From positions 310,001-374,000 of the forward strand of contig NZ_VOGO01000004.1 in the NCBI RefSeq assembly GCF_007923355.1: 64,000 bases of DNA, given 5' to 3'. Below the pieces are notes generated by a model. The model did no database searches and was not told where the DNA came from. It saw nothing but the letters and a program-made list of their open reading frames with translations. This DNA comes from Falsiphaeobacter marinintestinus (GTDB lineage: Bacteria > Pseudomonadota > Alphaproteobacteria > Rhodobacterales > Rhodobacteraceae). Positions 35,381-43,816 of this stretch are shown piece by piece. The position numbers and the translations under genes were made by a program. How positions within the stretch are numbered: the stretch's first letter is position 1; every line of letters begins with the position of its first letter.

Positions 35381-36259
35381 ATGCCACTAGACACTTCTTA
35401 CGATACGACAATGTCCCGGCAGGCCATGAAGGCTGAACTTCTGGATGCAGAGACGGAACTGAAGCTGGCTTATGCCTGGCGCGACCAGCGGGACGAGGCT
35501 TCGCTGCATCGTCTGATCACTGCGTACATGCGGCTTGCAATATCGATGGCAGCCAAGTTCCGACGTTACGGCGCACCGATGAACGATCTGATCCAGGAGG
35601 CCGGTCTGGGCCTGATGAAAGCGGCAGACAAGTTTGACCCTGATCGGGGTGTGCGGTTTTCGACCTATGCGGTCTGGTGGATCAAAGCCAGCATTCAGGA
35701 CTATGTGATGCGCAACTGGTCAATGGTGCGGACCGGATCGACATCGTCGCAAAAATCGCTCTTCTTCAATATGCGTCGGGTTCAGGCGCAGTTCGAACGT
35801 GAGGCCCAGGCGCAGGGCGAGACTCTGGATAGACATCAGTTGAACCAGATGATCGCAACCGAGATCGGCGTGCCGATGCGCGATGTCGAGATGATGGAGG
35901 GCCGGCTGGCGGGCTCTGATTTTTCACTGAACGCGGTTCAGACCGCTGACGAAGATGGGCGCGAATGGATCGACGTGCTGGAAGACGACAGTGCGCAAGG
36001 CGCCGAGATTGTCGAGGACAGTCATGATCGTGAACAGCTGCGCGACTGGCTGCTGGCGGCGATGAAAAGCCTCAGTGACCGCGAACGGTTGATTATCCGT
36101 GAACGCAAGCTGCGCGAAAGCCCACGGACGCTGGAAAGTCTGGGACAGGAACTGAGCCTGTCCAAGGAACGCGTGCGCCAGCTTGAGGCGGCAGCGTTTC
36201 AGAAGATGCGGAAGAGCCTTGAAGCTCAGTCGCGCGAGGTGCAACACTTCCTCGCATGA
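35381..36259 (+). CDS. rpoH: Sigma-32 family RNA polymerase sigma factor (RpoHII-like)
   Basis: A 292 aa alternative sigma factor. Region 2 contains NDLIQEAGLGLMKAADKFDP and RFSTYAVWWIKASIQDYVMRNWSMV (the RpoH-type 2.4); the RpoH box region is around TSSQKSLFFNMRR (about 125-137). Region 4.2 has the HTH TLESLGQELSLSKERVRQLE. The first residues MPLDTSYDTTMSRQAM differ from RpoHI and resemble the RpoHII group, which governs the singlet-oxygen and oxidative response in Rhodobacteraceae. GGGGGAAATTC precedes ATG 35381. The stop overlaps the next gene (ATGA). Confidence 0.93.
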   Translation: MPLDTSYDTTMSRQAMKAELLDAETELKLAYAWRDQRDEASLHRLITAYMRLAISMAAKFRRYGAPMNDLIQEAGLGLMKAADKFDPDRGVRFSTYAVWWIKASIQDYVMRNWSMVRTGSTSSQKSLFFNMRRVQAQFEREAQAQGETLDRHQLNQMIATEIGVPMRDVEMMEGRLAGSDFSLNAVQTADEDGREWIDVLEDDSAQGAEIVEDSHDREQLRDWLLAAMKSLSDRERLIIRERKLRESPRTLESLGQELSLSKERVRQLEAAAFQKMRKSLEAQSREVQHFLA

Positions 36260-37080
36260 AACTTGCTTTGATTCTGAAAAGTGCCCTGTTGGCATTGCTG
36301 GCCGTCCCTTCAGGGGCGGCTTCTTTGACTGATGACCTTGTCAACCGGATGCGTCAGGCGGATGTCATCCTTTTAGGAGAGATCCACGATAATCCGGACC
36401 ACCATATGCTGCAGGCTGAGATTATCGAAACGCTGCAGCCCAGCGCCATTGTATGGGAAATGCTGACCGATGAGACAGCCGCCCGCATAAATGCAGGTGC
36501 CTTGGATAATCCTGCGAACTTTGAGGCCGTGATCGAATGGGCCAAGGCGCACTGGCCCAATTTCGACCTTTATCGCCCGGTGCTGGTGGCCGCCGAAGAC
36601 CTGCAACAGTATGGCGGGCTTGTGCCTCGGGCCGCAGCGAGCAAGGCGATGGAGCTTGGCATCGGGCCCGCCTTTGGCGCGGGGTCGGGTGAATATGGTT
36701 TAGGGATAAGGTTGGATCCAGCGCAGCAATCAGTGCGTGAAGCGCATCAACAAGAGGCGCATTGTAATGCGATGCCGCCTGAACTGCTGCCCAAAATGGT
36801 CGACGTTCAACGACTGCGTGATGCAACGCTGGCCAAAGCCACGATCAGAGCCTTTGACGATACGGGCGGACCAATTGTCGTGGTCACCGGAAACGGTCAC
36901 GCGCGCAAGGACTGGGGCGTGTCAGTCTATCTCAAGCGGGTACAGCCGGCTCTGCGCGTGTTTTCACTGGGCCAGTCCGAAGACGGATCCGTGCGCGGTA
37001 TCTTTGACGCGGTGGTAGATAGCCCGGCGGTCGAGCGGCCTGATCCCTGCGCGGCGTTCGAAAAGCAGGAGTCCGAATAG
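36256..37080 (+). CDS. ChaN-family haem-binding-like uptake protein
   Basis: A 274 aa exported protein: signal peptide 1-21 (ALLALLAVPSGAAS), then the ChaN/Tiki fold beginning VILLGEIHDNPDHHMLQAEII (about 37-57), where GEIHDN is the family signature. The closing IVVVTGNGHARKDWGVSVYL block is also typical. ChaN of Campylobacter binds haem in iron uptake. Here it is translationally coupled to rpoH, so a link to oxidative or iron stress is plausible but unproven. No lipobox is seen, unlike many homologues. Confidence 0.85.
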   Translation: MKLALILKSALLALLAVPSGAASLTDDLVNRMRQADVILLGEIHDNPDHHMLQAEIIETLQPSAIVWEMLTDETAARINAGALDNPANFEAVIEWAKAHWPNFDLYRPVLVAAEDLQQYGGLVPRAAASKAMELGIGPAFGAGSGEYGLGIRLDPAQQSVREAHQQEAHCNAMPPELLPKMVDVQRLRDATLAKATIRAFDDTGGPIVVVTGNGHARKDWGVSVYLKRVQPALRVFSLGQSEDGSVRGIFDAVVDSPAVERPDPCAAFEKQESE

Positions 37081-37140
37081 GCTCTGGCAGATCCTGCGTG
37101 GCACGCCTATGGTCGGATCGGTTTCAAAGGGGCGGCACAG

Positions 37141-38343
37141 ATGCTGGCAGGAAAACGCATTTTGCTGATCATTGGCGGTGGCATTGCCGCCTATAAGTCG
37201 TTGGAGCTGATCCGACGACTGCAGGACAAGGGCGCGACGGTCACCCCGGTTCTGACGCGAGCGGGCGAACAATTTGTCACGCCGTTATCGGTTTCGGCGC
37301 TGGCCGGGTGCAAGGTGTTCCGCGATTTGTTCGATCTGACGGATGAGGCCGAAATGGGCCACATCGAGCTGTCACGCAGTGCCGATCTGATCGTCGTGGC
37401 CCCGGCCACGGCAGACCTGATGGCGAAAATGGCAAACGGTCTTGCCAATGATCTGGCATCGACCCTGCTGTTGGCGACGGATACGGATGTCTTGGCCGCG
37501 CCCGCGATGAACGTGCGGATGTGGGAACACCCCGCAACCCAGCGCAACCTGAACCGGTTGAAATCTGACGGCATCCGGTTCATCGGCCCGAATGAGGGCG
37601 GCATGGCTTGCGGTGAATTTGGCGCTGGTCGAATGTCGGAGCCGGCTGAGATTGTCGCTGCGGTCGAAACCGCGCTGTCGGGGGGGGCGCTGGCCGGAAA
37701 ACGCGTTCTTGTGACGTCGGGGCCAACGCATGAGCCCATCGATCCGGTCCGCTATATCGCGAACCGATCATCCGGCGCGCAAGGGGCGGCCATGGCCGCC
37801 GCACTGCGGGATCTGGGGGCGCATGTTGTGTTTGTGACCGGACCTGCAGACGTACCTCCACCCGCGGGTGTCGAGGTGAAGACCGTTGAGACCGCTCAGC
37901 AAATGCTGGCTGCGGTGCAAAGCAGTCTGCCGGTGGACGCCGGCGTGTTCGCGGCGGCCGTTGCCGACTGGCGTATGGCCAGCGCGTCGGACAAGAAGCT
38001 GAAGAAAAGCCGGGATGGCCTGCCAGTCCTGGAGTTCGCCGAAAACCCCGACATTCTGAAAACCGTGTCGCAGATGACCGAAGGCCGTCCGGCCCTGGTG
38101 GTCGGATTTGCCGCGGAAACCGATGATGTCGTGGCCCATGCGATGGCCAAACGCATCCGTAAGGGCTGTGACTGGATCGTCGCCAATGACGTAAGCCCGG
38201 CAACCGGGATCATGGGCGGGTCGGAAAACGCAGTTGTCCTGATCTCGGACGCTGGCGCCGAGGACTGGCCCCGTCTGGGCAAGGACGAGGTCGCAAGGCG
38301 GCTGGCCGCACGCATGGCCGAGGCCTTGGGTGGGCGTGGCTAA
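37141..38343 (+). CDS. coaBC: Phosphopantothenoylcysteine synthetase/decarboxylase
   Basis: A bifunctional 400 aa enzyme for two steps of coenzyme A synthesis. The N-terminal flavodoxin-like decarboxylase (CoaC, about 1-185) has GGGIAAYKSLELIRRL, the active-site histidine in EMGHIELSR, and PAMNVRMWEHPA. The C-terminal CTP-dependent synthetase (CoaB) has VLVTSGPTHEPIDPVRYIANRSSG and the lysine-rich KKLKKS loop. dut follows 49 bases later, the classical dfp-dut order. Confidence 0.96.
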   Translation: MLAGKRILLIIGGGIAAYKSLELIRRLQDKGATVTPVLTRAGEQFVTPLSVSALAGCKVFRDLFDLTDEAEMGHIELSRSADLIVVAPATADLMAKMANGLANDLASTLLLATDTDVLAAPAMNVRMWEHPATQRNLNRLKSDGIRFIGPNEGGMACGEFGAGRMSEPAEIVAAVETALSGGALAGKRVLVTSGPTHEPIDPVRYIANRSSGAQGAAMAAALRDLGAHVVFVTGPADVPPPAGVEVKTVETAQQMLAAVQSSLPVDAGVFAAAVADWRMASASDKKLKKSRDGLPVLEFAENPDILKTVSQMTEGRPALVVGFAAETDDVVAHAMAKRIRKGCDWIVANDVSPATGIMGGSENAVVLISDAGAEDWPRLGKDEVARRLAARMAEALGGRG

Positions 38344-38348
38344 CGTCG

Positions 38349-38380
38349 GATTTTTGGGTATTTGAAACAAGAAAGAAACA
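38349..38380 (+). repeat. Intergenic repeat element copy 1 (GGGTATTT...CAAGAAAGAA)
   Basis: GGGTATTT, four bases GAAA, then CAAGAAAGAA, placed between coaBC and dut in plus orientation. It belongs to a family of five copies in this window. No GC hairpin precedes this copy. The dut ribosome site AGGAG lies directly after it. Confidence 0.6.
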
Positions 38381-38392
38381 GGAGCGCAGGCA

Positions 38393-38848
38393 ATGGTGGC
38401 GATCCGGGTAATCTATGACGAAAGTGCGGACCGGGCGGTGCCGTTGCCATCTTATGAGACCGCAGGTGCGGCGGGAGCGGACCTGCGGGCGAGTTTTCCG
38501 GACCGGAGCGCGGTGGTGATTTTGCCGGGCGCGCGGGTGTTGGTGCCGACCGGGCTGAGGCTGGAAATTCCGGATGGGTACGAAGTGCAGATCCGCCCGC
38601 GGTCCGGATTGGCGCTGAAACACGGACTCACCCTGCTCAACGCGCCGGGCACCATCGACAGTGATTATCGCGGTCCACTTGGTGTGATCATGATGAATGC
38701 GGGGCAAGAGCCGTTTGAAGTAGGGCATGGTGATCGGATCGCCCAAATGGTGATCGCGCCCGTGGTGCAGGCCACCTTCCACCTTGTCGAGGAATTGAGC
38801 GATACGGAGCGGGGCACGGGTGGCTTCGGTTCGACCGGGCGGGGCTGA
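38393..38848 (+). CDS. dut: Deoxyuridine 5'-triphosphate nucleotidohydrolase (dUTPase)
   Basis: It hydrolyses dUTP to dUMP and PPi, keeping uracil out of DNA. The 151 aa trimeric dUTPase shows all five motifs: [40 protein letters not shown] (uracil site), GDRIAQMVI and the C-terminal arm [15 protein letters not shown] before ATG 38393. The stop overlaps the moeB start (TGATG). Confidence 0.97.
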   Translation: MVAIRVIYDESADRAVPLPSYETAGAAGADLRASFPDRSAVVILPGARVLVPTGLRLEIPDGYEVQIRPRSGLALKHGLTLLNAPGTIDSDYRGPLGVIMMNAGQEPFEVGHGDRIAQMVIAPVVQATFHLVEELSDTERGTGGFGSTGRG

Positions 38849-39897
38849 TGCTGCTGGTTTTCGCTCTTGCGGCGATCTTATGGGGTGTCGGGTACGCGAG
38901 CGGCGCATCGCGTCAGGCCCGCACCGTGATGCTGGCCGTGTTGTTCGCCAGCGTGCTTGCATTGCATCTGGTGTTGCCCGACGGGCATCCCCTGCGGCTG
39001 GCCACCGGCGAAGATCCGGCTCTGTGGCTGCTTTTGGGCGGTTTCGCCGGTTTGGCCGTTTTGTATGGTGCCGGAATACGGGCCCTGAAACGGCAGGTTG
39101 TTTCAAAGGACAAGGCTGAGATGATGGACGAGACCCAAGGGCCGCTTTTCACAACATCGGAGCTTGAGCGATACGCCCGCCATATTGTGCTGCGCGAATT
39201 GGGCGGGCCGGGCCAGAAAAAGCTGAAACAGGCGCAGGTCCTGGTAATCGGGGCAGGCGGGCTTGGCGCGCCTGCGCTGCAATACCTTGCGGCGGCGGGT
39301 ATCGGGACGATCGGCGTCATCGATGACGATATCGTCGAAAACGCCAACCTGCAGCGTCAGGTGATCCATACGGACGGCCGGATCGGCATGCCGAAAGTGT
39401 TTTCCGCACAGGCCGCGATGGAGGCCCAGAACCCGCATGTTGTGGTGCGCCCGTATCACCGGCGGCTGGACGAAACGGTCGCGAGGGATCTTTTCGCCGC
39501 CTATGATGTGATTCTGGATGGCACCGACAATTTCGAAACCCGGTATCTGTCGAACCGCGTCGCAGCGGCGTTGGGCAAACCGCTTGTGTCCGGCGCGCTG
39601 TCGCAATGGGAAGGGCAGCTGAGCGTGTTCGACCCGGCGCAGGGGGGGCCATGCTATCAGTGTATTTTTCCCGAAGCCCCGGCACCTGGCCTTGCCCCCA
39701 GCTGCGCCGAGGCCGGGGTAATTGGACCTCTGCCGGGTGTTGTGGGCGCGATGATGGCTGTTGAGGCGATCAAAGTCGTGACTGGTGCAGGGCAGGCGTT
39801 GCGGGGCGAGATGCTGATTTATGACGCGCTCTATGGCGAGACCCGCAAGATCCGCCTGAAACGTCGTTCTGACTGTCCGGTCTGCGGGGGGGGCTGA
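38848..39897 (+). CDS. moeB: ThiF/MoeB-family adenylyltransferase with N-terminal membrane segments
   Basis: A 349 aa E1-like enzyme that adenylates the C-terminus of MoaD (or ThiS). The catalytic domain starts near residue 105 (FTTSELERYARHIVLRELGG), with nucleotide motif VIGAGGLGAPALQYLAAAG, then LDGTDNFETRYLSN. Structural zinc cysteines are CYQC (about 267-270) and CPVC at the C-terminus. Unlike E. coli MoeB (~250 aa), the first ~80 residues are hydrophobic with two or three probable helices (3-20, 30-47, 58-76), so the enzyme may be membrane-tethered. No rhodanese domain is fused. Confidence 0.88.
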   Translation: MLLVFALAAILWGVGYASGASRQARTVMLAVLFASVLALHLVLPDGHPLRLATGEDPALWLLLGGFAGLAVLYGAGIRALKRQVVSKDKAEMMDETQGPLFTTSELERYARHIVLRELGGPGQKKLKQAQVLVIGAGGLGAPALQYLAAAGIGTIGVIDDDIVENANLQRQVIHTDGRIGMPKVFSAQAAMEAQNPHVVVRPYHRRLDETVARDLFAAYDVILDGTDNFETRYLSNRVAAALGKPLVSGALSQWEGQLSVFDPAQGGPCYQCIFPEAPAPGLAPSCAEAGVIGPLPGVVGAMMAVEAIKVVTGAGQALRGEMLIYDALYGETRKIRLKRRSDCPVCGGG

Positions 39898-39916
39898 AAC
39901 AGGGCGCAACCGCCGG

Positions 39917-39995
39917 GCATGGCCTTTGGTCATGCACGGCTTGGCCCAACGCCCGGACAGTCCTCCGAAGGAGGGGGGCTCCGGGGGGCGGGAGC
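39917..39995. terminator. Structured convergent intergenic block (three hairpins)
   Basis: Three stems lie between the convergent moeB and PLP-enzyme genes: GCATGGCC/GGTCATGC (39917-39935, one G-T pair), CCTCC-GAA-GGAGG (39962-39974) and GCTCC/GGAGC (39978-39995). CCGGGC (39913-39918) could also pair with GCCCGG (39951-39956). T-runs are absent; a bidirectional termination or repeat (REP-like) role is likely. Confidence 0.5.
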
Positions 39996-40002
39996 TCTGC
40001 GT

Positions 40003-41211
40003 TTAGCTTAACGCCCGATCCAGATCCGCGATCAGATCCTCGGCATCTTCCAGACCGACAGACAGGCGGAATATGCCGTCGCCAGCAAACGCGCGATAAC
40101 TGTCGCGTTGGGCGCCCTCCAGCCGGAAAGACGTGTTCATCAGCGCTTCGGTTTCCATCCAGAAAATCAGGCTGCGGTGATGGCCAAGCGACACGGCATA
40201 ATGGATGACTTCCATCCGGTCGATCATCTGCTGGGCCAGCGCCTCTCCGGTCGCAACGCCTCCAACCTGAAACGAGACCATGCCGGATGTGTTCGACATC
40301 TGCCGCCGAACCAGATCCGCCTGCGGGTGCGAGGCCAGACCGGGATACACGACTTGCGTCACCTTCGGATGCGATTCCAGCCACTCGGCCACGGCCAGCG
40401 CACCGGCCTGATGTGCTTTCATCCGCAGCGGCAAGGTCGAGGCCCCCCGGGCGATCAGCCAGGCGTTGAAAGGCGACAGTATGCCGCCATGATGAATGCC
40501 GGCTTCAACCCGCATCTGCTTGATCGGGTCTGCCCGACCCGCCACAGCACCACCAACGGCATCTCCATGACCACCGACGTATTTCGTGATCGAATGCATC
40601 ACCAGATCGATCCCCAGTGCCGCAGTATCCATTCCCAGAGGTGAGGCAAAAGTTGCATCCGTCGAATGCAGCGCCCCGGCGTCGTGGGCCAGCCTGGAAA
40701 CGGCTGACAGATCTGTCAGTCGCAAGATTGGATTGGCCGGAGATTCCGAGTGAACAAGTTTGGTATTGGGCCGGAGCGCCGCCGCGACGGCGTCCAAATT
40801 CGAAAAATCCACAGCCGTCACCTCGATGCCCATCCGGGGCAGGGTGTCGCGCGCCAGTTCCGCCACCCCGGCATAAGACACATCCGAAACCAGCGCGTGA
40901 TCGCCTTTTGACAGAAACGTGAAAAAGAGTGCTGCAGCGGCGGCCATGCCGGATGCCAGGGCCAGACAGGCCTCGGTTCCCTGCAGTGCAGCAATTTTGC
41001 CTTCCAGCATGGCAACTGTCGGATTGGCCCAGCGTGTATAGCAATAGGGGCTGTCATCCGTCAGATCATGGGCTGAAAACCCTGACACCTCATGTGACAC
41101 ATATGCCGACGACATATGGATCGGGGGCGACGACGCGCCTGTCCCCACGTCAGGAGTTTCGCCGGCGTGAATGGCGGTTGTCATCAATCCGGTGGGTGTG
41201 TTTCGTTTCAT
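40003..41211 (-). CDS. Trans-sulfuration PLP enzyme (cystathionine beta/gamma-lyase family)
   Basis: A 402 aa Cys/Met-metabolism PLP enzyme. Visible are YTRWANPTVAMLEGKIAALQG with the phosphate-binding tyrosine and arginine, ALASGMAAAAALF, and the Schiff-base lysine in MHSITKYVGGHGD (about 205). The C-terminal FRLSVGLEDAEDLIADL closes the fold. It could be cystathionine gamma-lyase, beta-lyase, O-acetylhomoserine sulfhydrylase or methionine gamma-lyase; the sequence alone does not separate these. The divergent neighbour is an oligopeptidase. Confidence 0.85.
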   Translation of the reverse strand: MKRNTPTGLMTTAIHAGETPDVGTGASSPPIHMSSAYVSHEVSGFSAHDLTDDSPYCYTRWANPTVAMLEGKIAALQGTEACLALASGMAAAAALFFTFLSKGDHALVSDVSYAGVAELARDTLPRMGIEVTAVDFSNLDAVAAALRPNTKLVHSESPANPILRLTDLSAVSRLAHDAGALHSTDATFASPLGMDTAALGIDLVMHSITKYVGGHGDAVGGAVAGRADPIKQMRVEAGIHHGGILSPFNAWLIARGASTLPLRMKAHQAGALAVAEWLESHPKVTQVVYPGLASHPQADLVRRQMSNTSGMVSFQVGGVATGEALAQQMIDRMEVIHYAVSLGHHRSLIFWMETEALMNTSFRLEGAQRDSYRAFAGDGIFRLSVGLEDAEDLIADLDRALS

Positions 41212-41344
41212 GGCGGCCTCCTGACATGCGCTGTCAGCAGCGTCGGTGGCGGACGCGGGTTTGGCAAGTCCCCGCCCATGAAATGCATCACCCCTCTGGA
41301 CATTGCCTCATGGCTGCATAGCTTGCCACTCAAAGGAGACCCCG

Positions 41345-43363
41345 ATGACGAACCCGATCCTCAGCGACTGGCAGACCCCGTTCCAGATTGCCCCGTTCGA
41401 CATGATTTCTGACGAAGATTTTGCGCCAGCGCTGGATGAGGCCCTGATTGCGCATCAGGCTGAAATCGACGCGATCGCAGGCAATCCTGACCCTGCAACC
41501 TTTTCCAATACGGTGGAAGCGCTTGAAGCCGCGGGTGAAGCAATGGACAAGGTTCTTTCCGTATTCTTCAGCGTGGCCGGGGCCGACAGCAATCAGGCGC
41601 GTGAGCAGTTGCAACGCGACTTTTCTCCCAAACTGGCAGCGCATTTCTCCGAGATTTCGTCAAACAAGGCGCTGTTTGCCCGCGTGGCAGACCTTTGGGC
41701 GCGCAAAGATGACCTTGGCCTGGCCGACGAACAGGCCCGTGTCCTGATGCTGACCCATCGCGGCTTTGTCCGCTCGGGTGCCGCACTGGAAGGCGCGGAT
41801 GATGACCGGATGAAAGCCATCAAGGCGCGGCTTGCTGTGCTGGGAACAAATTTCACCCAGAACCTGCTGGCGGATGAACGCGACTGGTTCATGCCGCTGA
41901 CCGAAGAGGATCTGGAAGGCCTGCCTGGTTTCGTTGTCGATGCCGCGCGCGCTGCCGGGGTGGAAAAAGAGGCCGGTGGCCCTGTGGTCACCCTGTCACG
42001 CTCTCTGATTGTACCTTTCCTGCAGTTTTCGCCCCGCCGCGACTTACGCGAAAAAGCCTATCAGGCATGGACCGCACGCGGAGCAAATGGCGGCGAGACC
42101 GACAACCGCGCCATTGCCGCCGAAACCCTGCAACTGCGTCAGGAGCGGGCCAAGCTGCTTGGGTATGACAGCTTCGCCGCCTACAAACTTGAGCCCGAAA
42201 TGGCGAAAACTCCGGACGCGGTGCGCAAGCTGCTGATGGATGTCTGGGGTCCCGCCCGCGCCCGCGCCGAAGCCGATGCGGACGTGTTGGAAGCGATGAT
42301 GCGTCAGGATGGTATCAACGCCGAGCTTGAGCCTTGGGACTGGCGCTATTACTCCGAAAAACGCCGCAAGGCCGAACATGATCTGGATGAGGCGACGCTC
42401 AAACCGTACCTCCAGCTTGACCGGATGATCGAGGCAGCGTTTAGCTGTGCCACTCGTTTGTTCGGGTTGGAATTCACACCGCTTGATGTTCCGCTTTACC
42501 ACCCCGATTGCCGCGCATGGGACGTCACCCGCGACGGTGAACATGTCGCGGTGTTCATCGGCGATTATTTTGCACGCGGATCAAAGCGCTCAGGTGCATG
42601 GTGCAGTGCGATGCGCAGCCAGGCCAAGTTCCCCAAGGTGCAGACCCCGATTGTCATCAATGTTTGCAACTTCGCCAAAGGCGACCCGGCGCTGTTGTCC
42701 TATGACGATGCGCGCACGCTGTTTCACGAATTCGGCCATGCGCTGCACCAGATGCTGTCAAACGTGACCTATGACAGCATCTCGGGCACATCCGTCGCGC
42801 GCGATTTTGTCGAACTGCCCAGCCAATTGTACGAACACTGGCTGGAAGTCCCCGAAGTGCTGACCGAATTCGCCACCCATGCTGAAACCGGCGCCGCGAT
42901 GCCGCAGGCGATGCTCGACAAGGTGCTTGAGGCTGCCAACTTCGATCAGGGTTTTGGGACAGTTGAATATGTCGCCTCGGCGCTGGTCGATCTGGCATTT
43001 CACGAAGGCGACGCACCGGCAGATCCGATGGCGAAACAGGCCGAGGTTCTGGCCGATCTGGGGATGCCGCACGCGATAGGTATGCGCCACGCGACCCCGC
43101 ATTTCGCGCATGTCTTTGCAGGTGACGGATATTCTAGCGGCTACTACAGCTACATGTGGTCCGAAGTTATGGACGCCGACGCCTTTGCAGCCTTTGAAGA
43201 GGCAGGTGGTGCCTTCGATACGGAACGCGCCAAGGCGCTGGAAGACAACATTCTGTCGACCGGTGGCTCGAAGGACCCGGCTGACCTTTATACGGCATTC
43301 CGGGGCCGCCTTCCGGGGGTCGAAGCTTTGCTTAAGGGCCGGGGTCTGCTGGACGCGGCATGA
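41345..43363 (+). CDS. M3-family metallopeptidase (oligopeptidase A / peptidyl-dipeptidase Dcp type)
   Basis: A 672 aa cytosolic zinc peptidase that trims oligopeptides. The zinc motif HEFGH is at 461-465 (TLFHEFGHALHQM), with the third ligand region FVELPSQLYEHW about 25 residues later. GDYFARGSKRSGAWC and DGYSSGYYSYMWSEVMDADAF are typical of the Dcp/PrlC branch. AAAGGAG before ATG 41345 sets the start over an ATG 42 bases upstream. Its stop overlaps the next gene's ATG. Confidence 0.94.
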   Translation: MTNPILSDWQTPFQIAPFDMISDEDFAPALDEALIAHQAEIDAIAGNPDPATFSNTVEALEAAGEAMDKVLSVFFSVAGADSNQAREQLQRDFSPKLAAHFSEISSNKALFARVADLWARKDDLGLADEQARVLMLTHRGFVRSGAALEGADDDRMKAIKARLAVLGTNFTQNLLADERDWFMPLTEEDLEGLPGFVVDAARAAGVEKEAGGPVVTLSRSLIVPFLQFSPRRDLREKAYQAWTARGANGGETDNRAIAAETLQLRQERAKLLGYDSFAAYKLEPEMAKTPDAVRKLLMDVWGPARARAEADADVLEAMMRQDGINAELEPWDWRYYSEKRRKAEHDLDEATLKPYLQLDRMIEAAFSCATRLFGLEFTPLDVPLYHPDCRAWDVTRDGEHVAVFIGDYFARGSKRSGAWCSAMRSQAKFPKVQTPIVINVCNFAKGDPALLSYDDARTLFHEFGHALHQMLSNVTYDSISGTSVARDFVELPSQLYEHWLEVPEVLTEFATHAETGAAMPQAMLDKVLEAANFDQGFGTVEYVASALVDLAFHEGDAPADPMAKQAEVLADLGMPHAIGMRHATPHFAHVFAGDGYSSGYYSYMWSEVMDADAFAAFEEAGGAFDTERAKALEDNILSTGGSKDPADLYTAFRGRLPGVEALLKGRGLLDAA

Positions 43364-43713
43364 CCCGGGATGAATTCAACACCTTCTGCGCATCGTTCCG
43401 CGCCAGCACTCACGTTGTGCAATGGGGCAATGCGGATGTGTGGAAGGTGGGCGGCAAGGTCTTTGCGATCTGCGGCTGGAATGACGGGGCAGATGCGTTC
43501 ACGTTCAAGGTGTCAGACCTTGCCTTTGAAATCCTGTCCGACATGCCGGGCCTGCGTCCCGCGCCCTACATGGCCTCACGTGGGCTGAAATGGGTGCAGC
43601 AATACGGCTCGCCTGGCTTGTCAGACCCGGAACTGAAACAGCACATCGCGGCGTCATACGACATGGTCGTCGCCAAGCTGAAGAAAAAGCTTAGACTTGA
43701 CCTTGGGCTGTAA
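43360..43713 (+). CDS. MmcQ/YjbR-family protein
   Basis: A 117 aa protein with the CyaY-like YjbR fold: VVQWGNADVWKVGGKVFAICGW (about 20-41), FKVSDLAFEILSDMPGLRPAPYMASRGLKWVQ. The family is thought to bind DNA in some members, with little direct evidence. It is translationally coupled to the peptidase (ATGA). An elaborate hairpin follows the stop. Confidence 0.87.
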   Translation: MTRDEFNTFCASFRASTHVVQWGNADVWKVGGKVFAICGWNDGADAFTFKVSDLAFEILSDMPGLRPAPYMASRGLKWVQQYGSPGLSDPELKQHIAASYDMVVAKLKKKLRLDLGL

Positions 43714-43718
43714 CGTGG

Positions 43719-43790
43719 CGCCGCCTTCGGCGAGAGTATTTGTCAAAGAGAAGATAGAGGGACATGGTCATCTTCTCTTTGCAAATACTC
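43719..43790. repeat. Intergenic repeat element copy 2, in inverted duplication; likely bidirectional terminator
   Basis: A small GC hairpin (CGCCG-CCTT-CGGCG, 43719-43732) is followed by GAGTATTTG-CAAAGAGAAGAT (43734-43755) and then its near-exact reverse complement ATCTTCTCTTTG-AAATACTC (43770-43790), giving a 21-bp arm with a 14-base loop and AAAAA after it. It lies between two convergent genes. The arm is a diverged copy of the five-copy element. Confidence 0.75.
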
Positions 43791-43816
43791 AAAAACCACG
43801 GGTGGCTGAGGACGTA

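Noticed and set aside
41212-41344. SAM riboswitch before the trans-sulfuration enzyme
   Set aside because: No SAM-I or SAM-II core is recognisable in the short divergent region.
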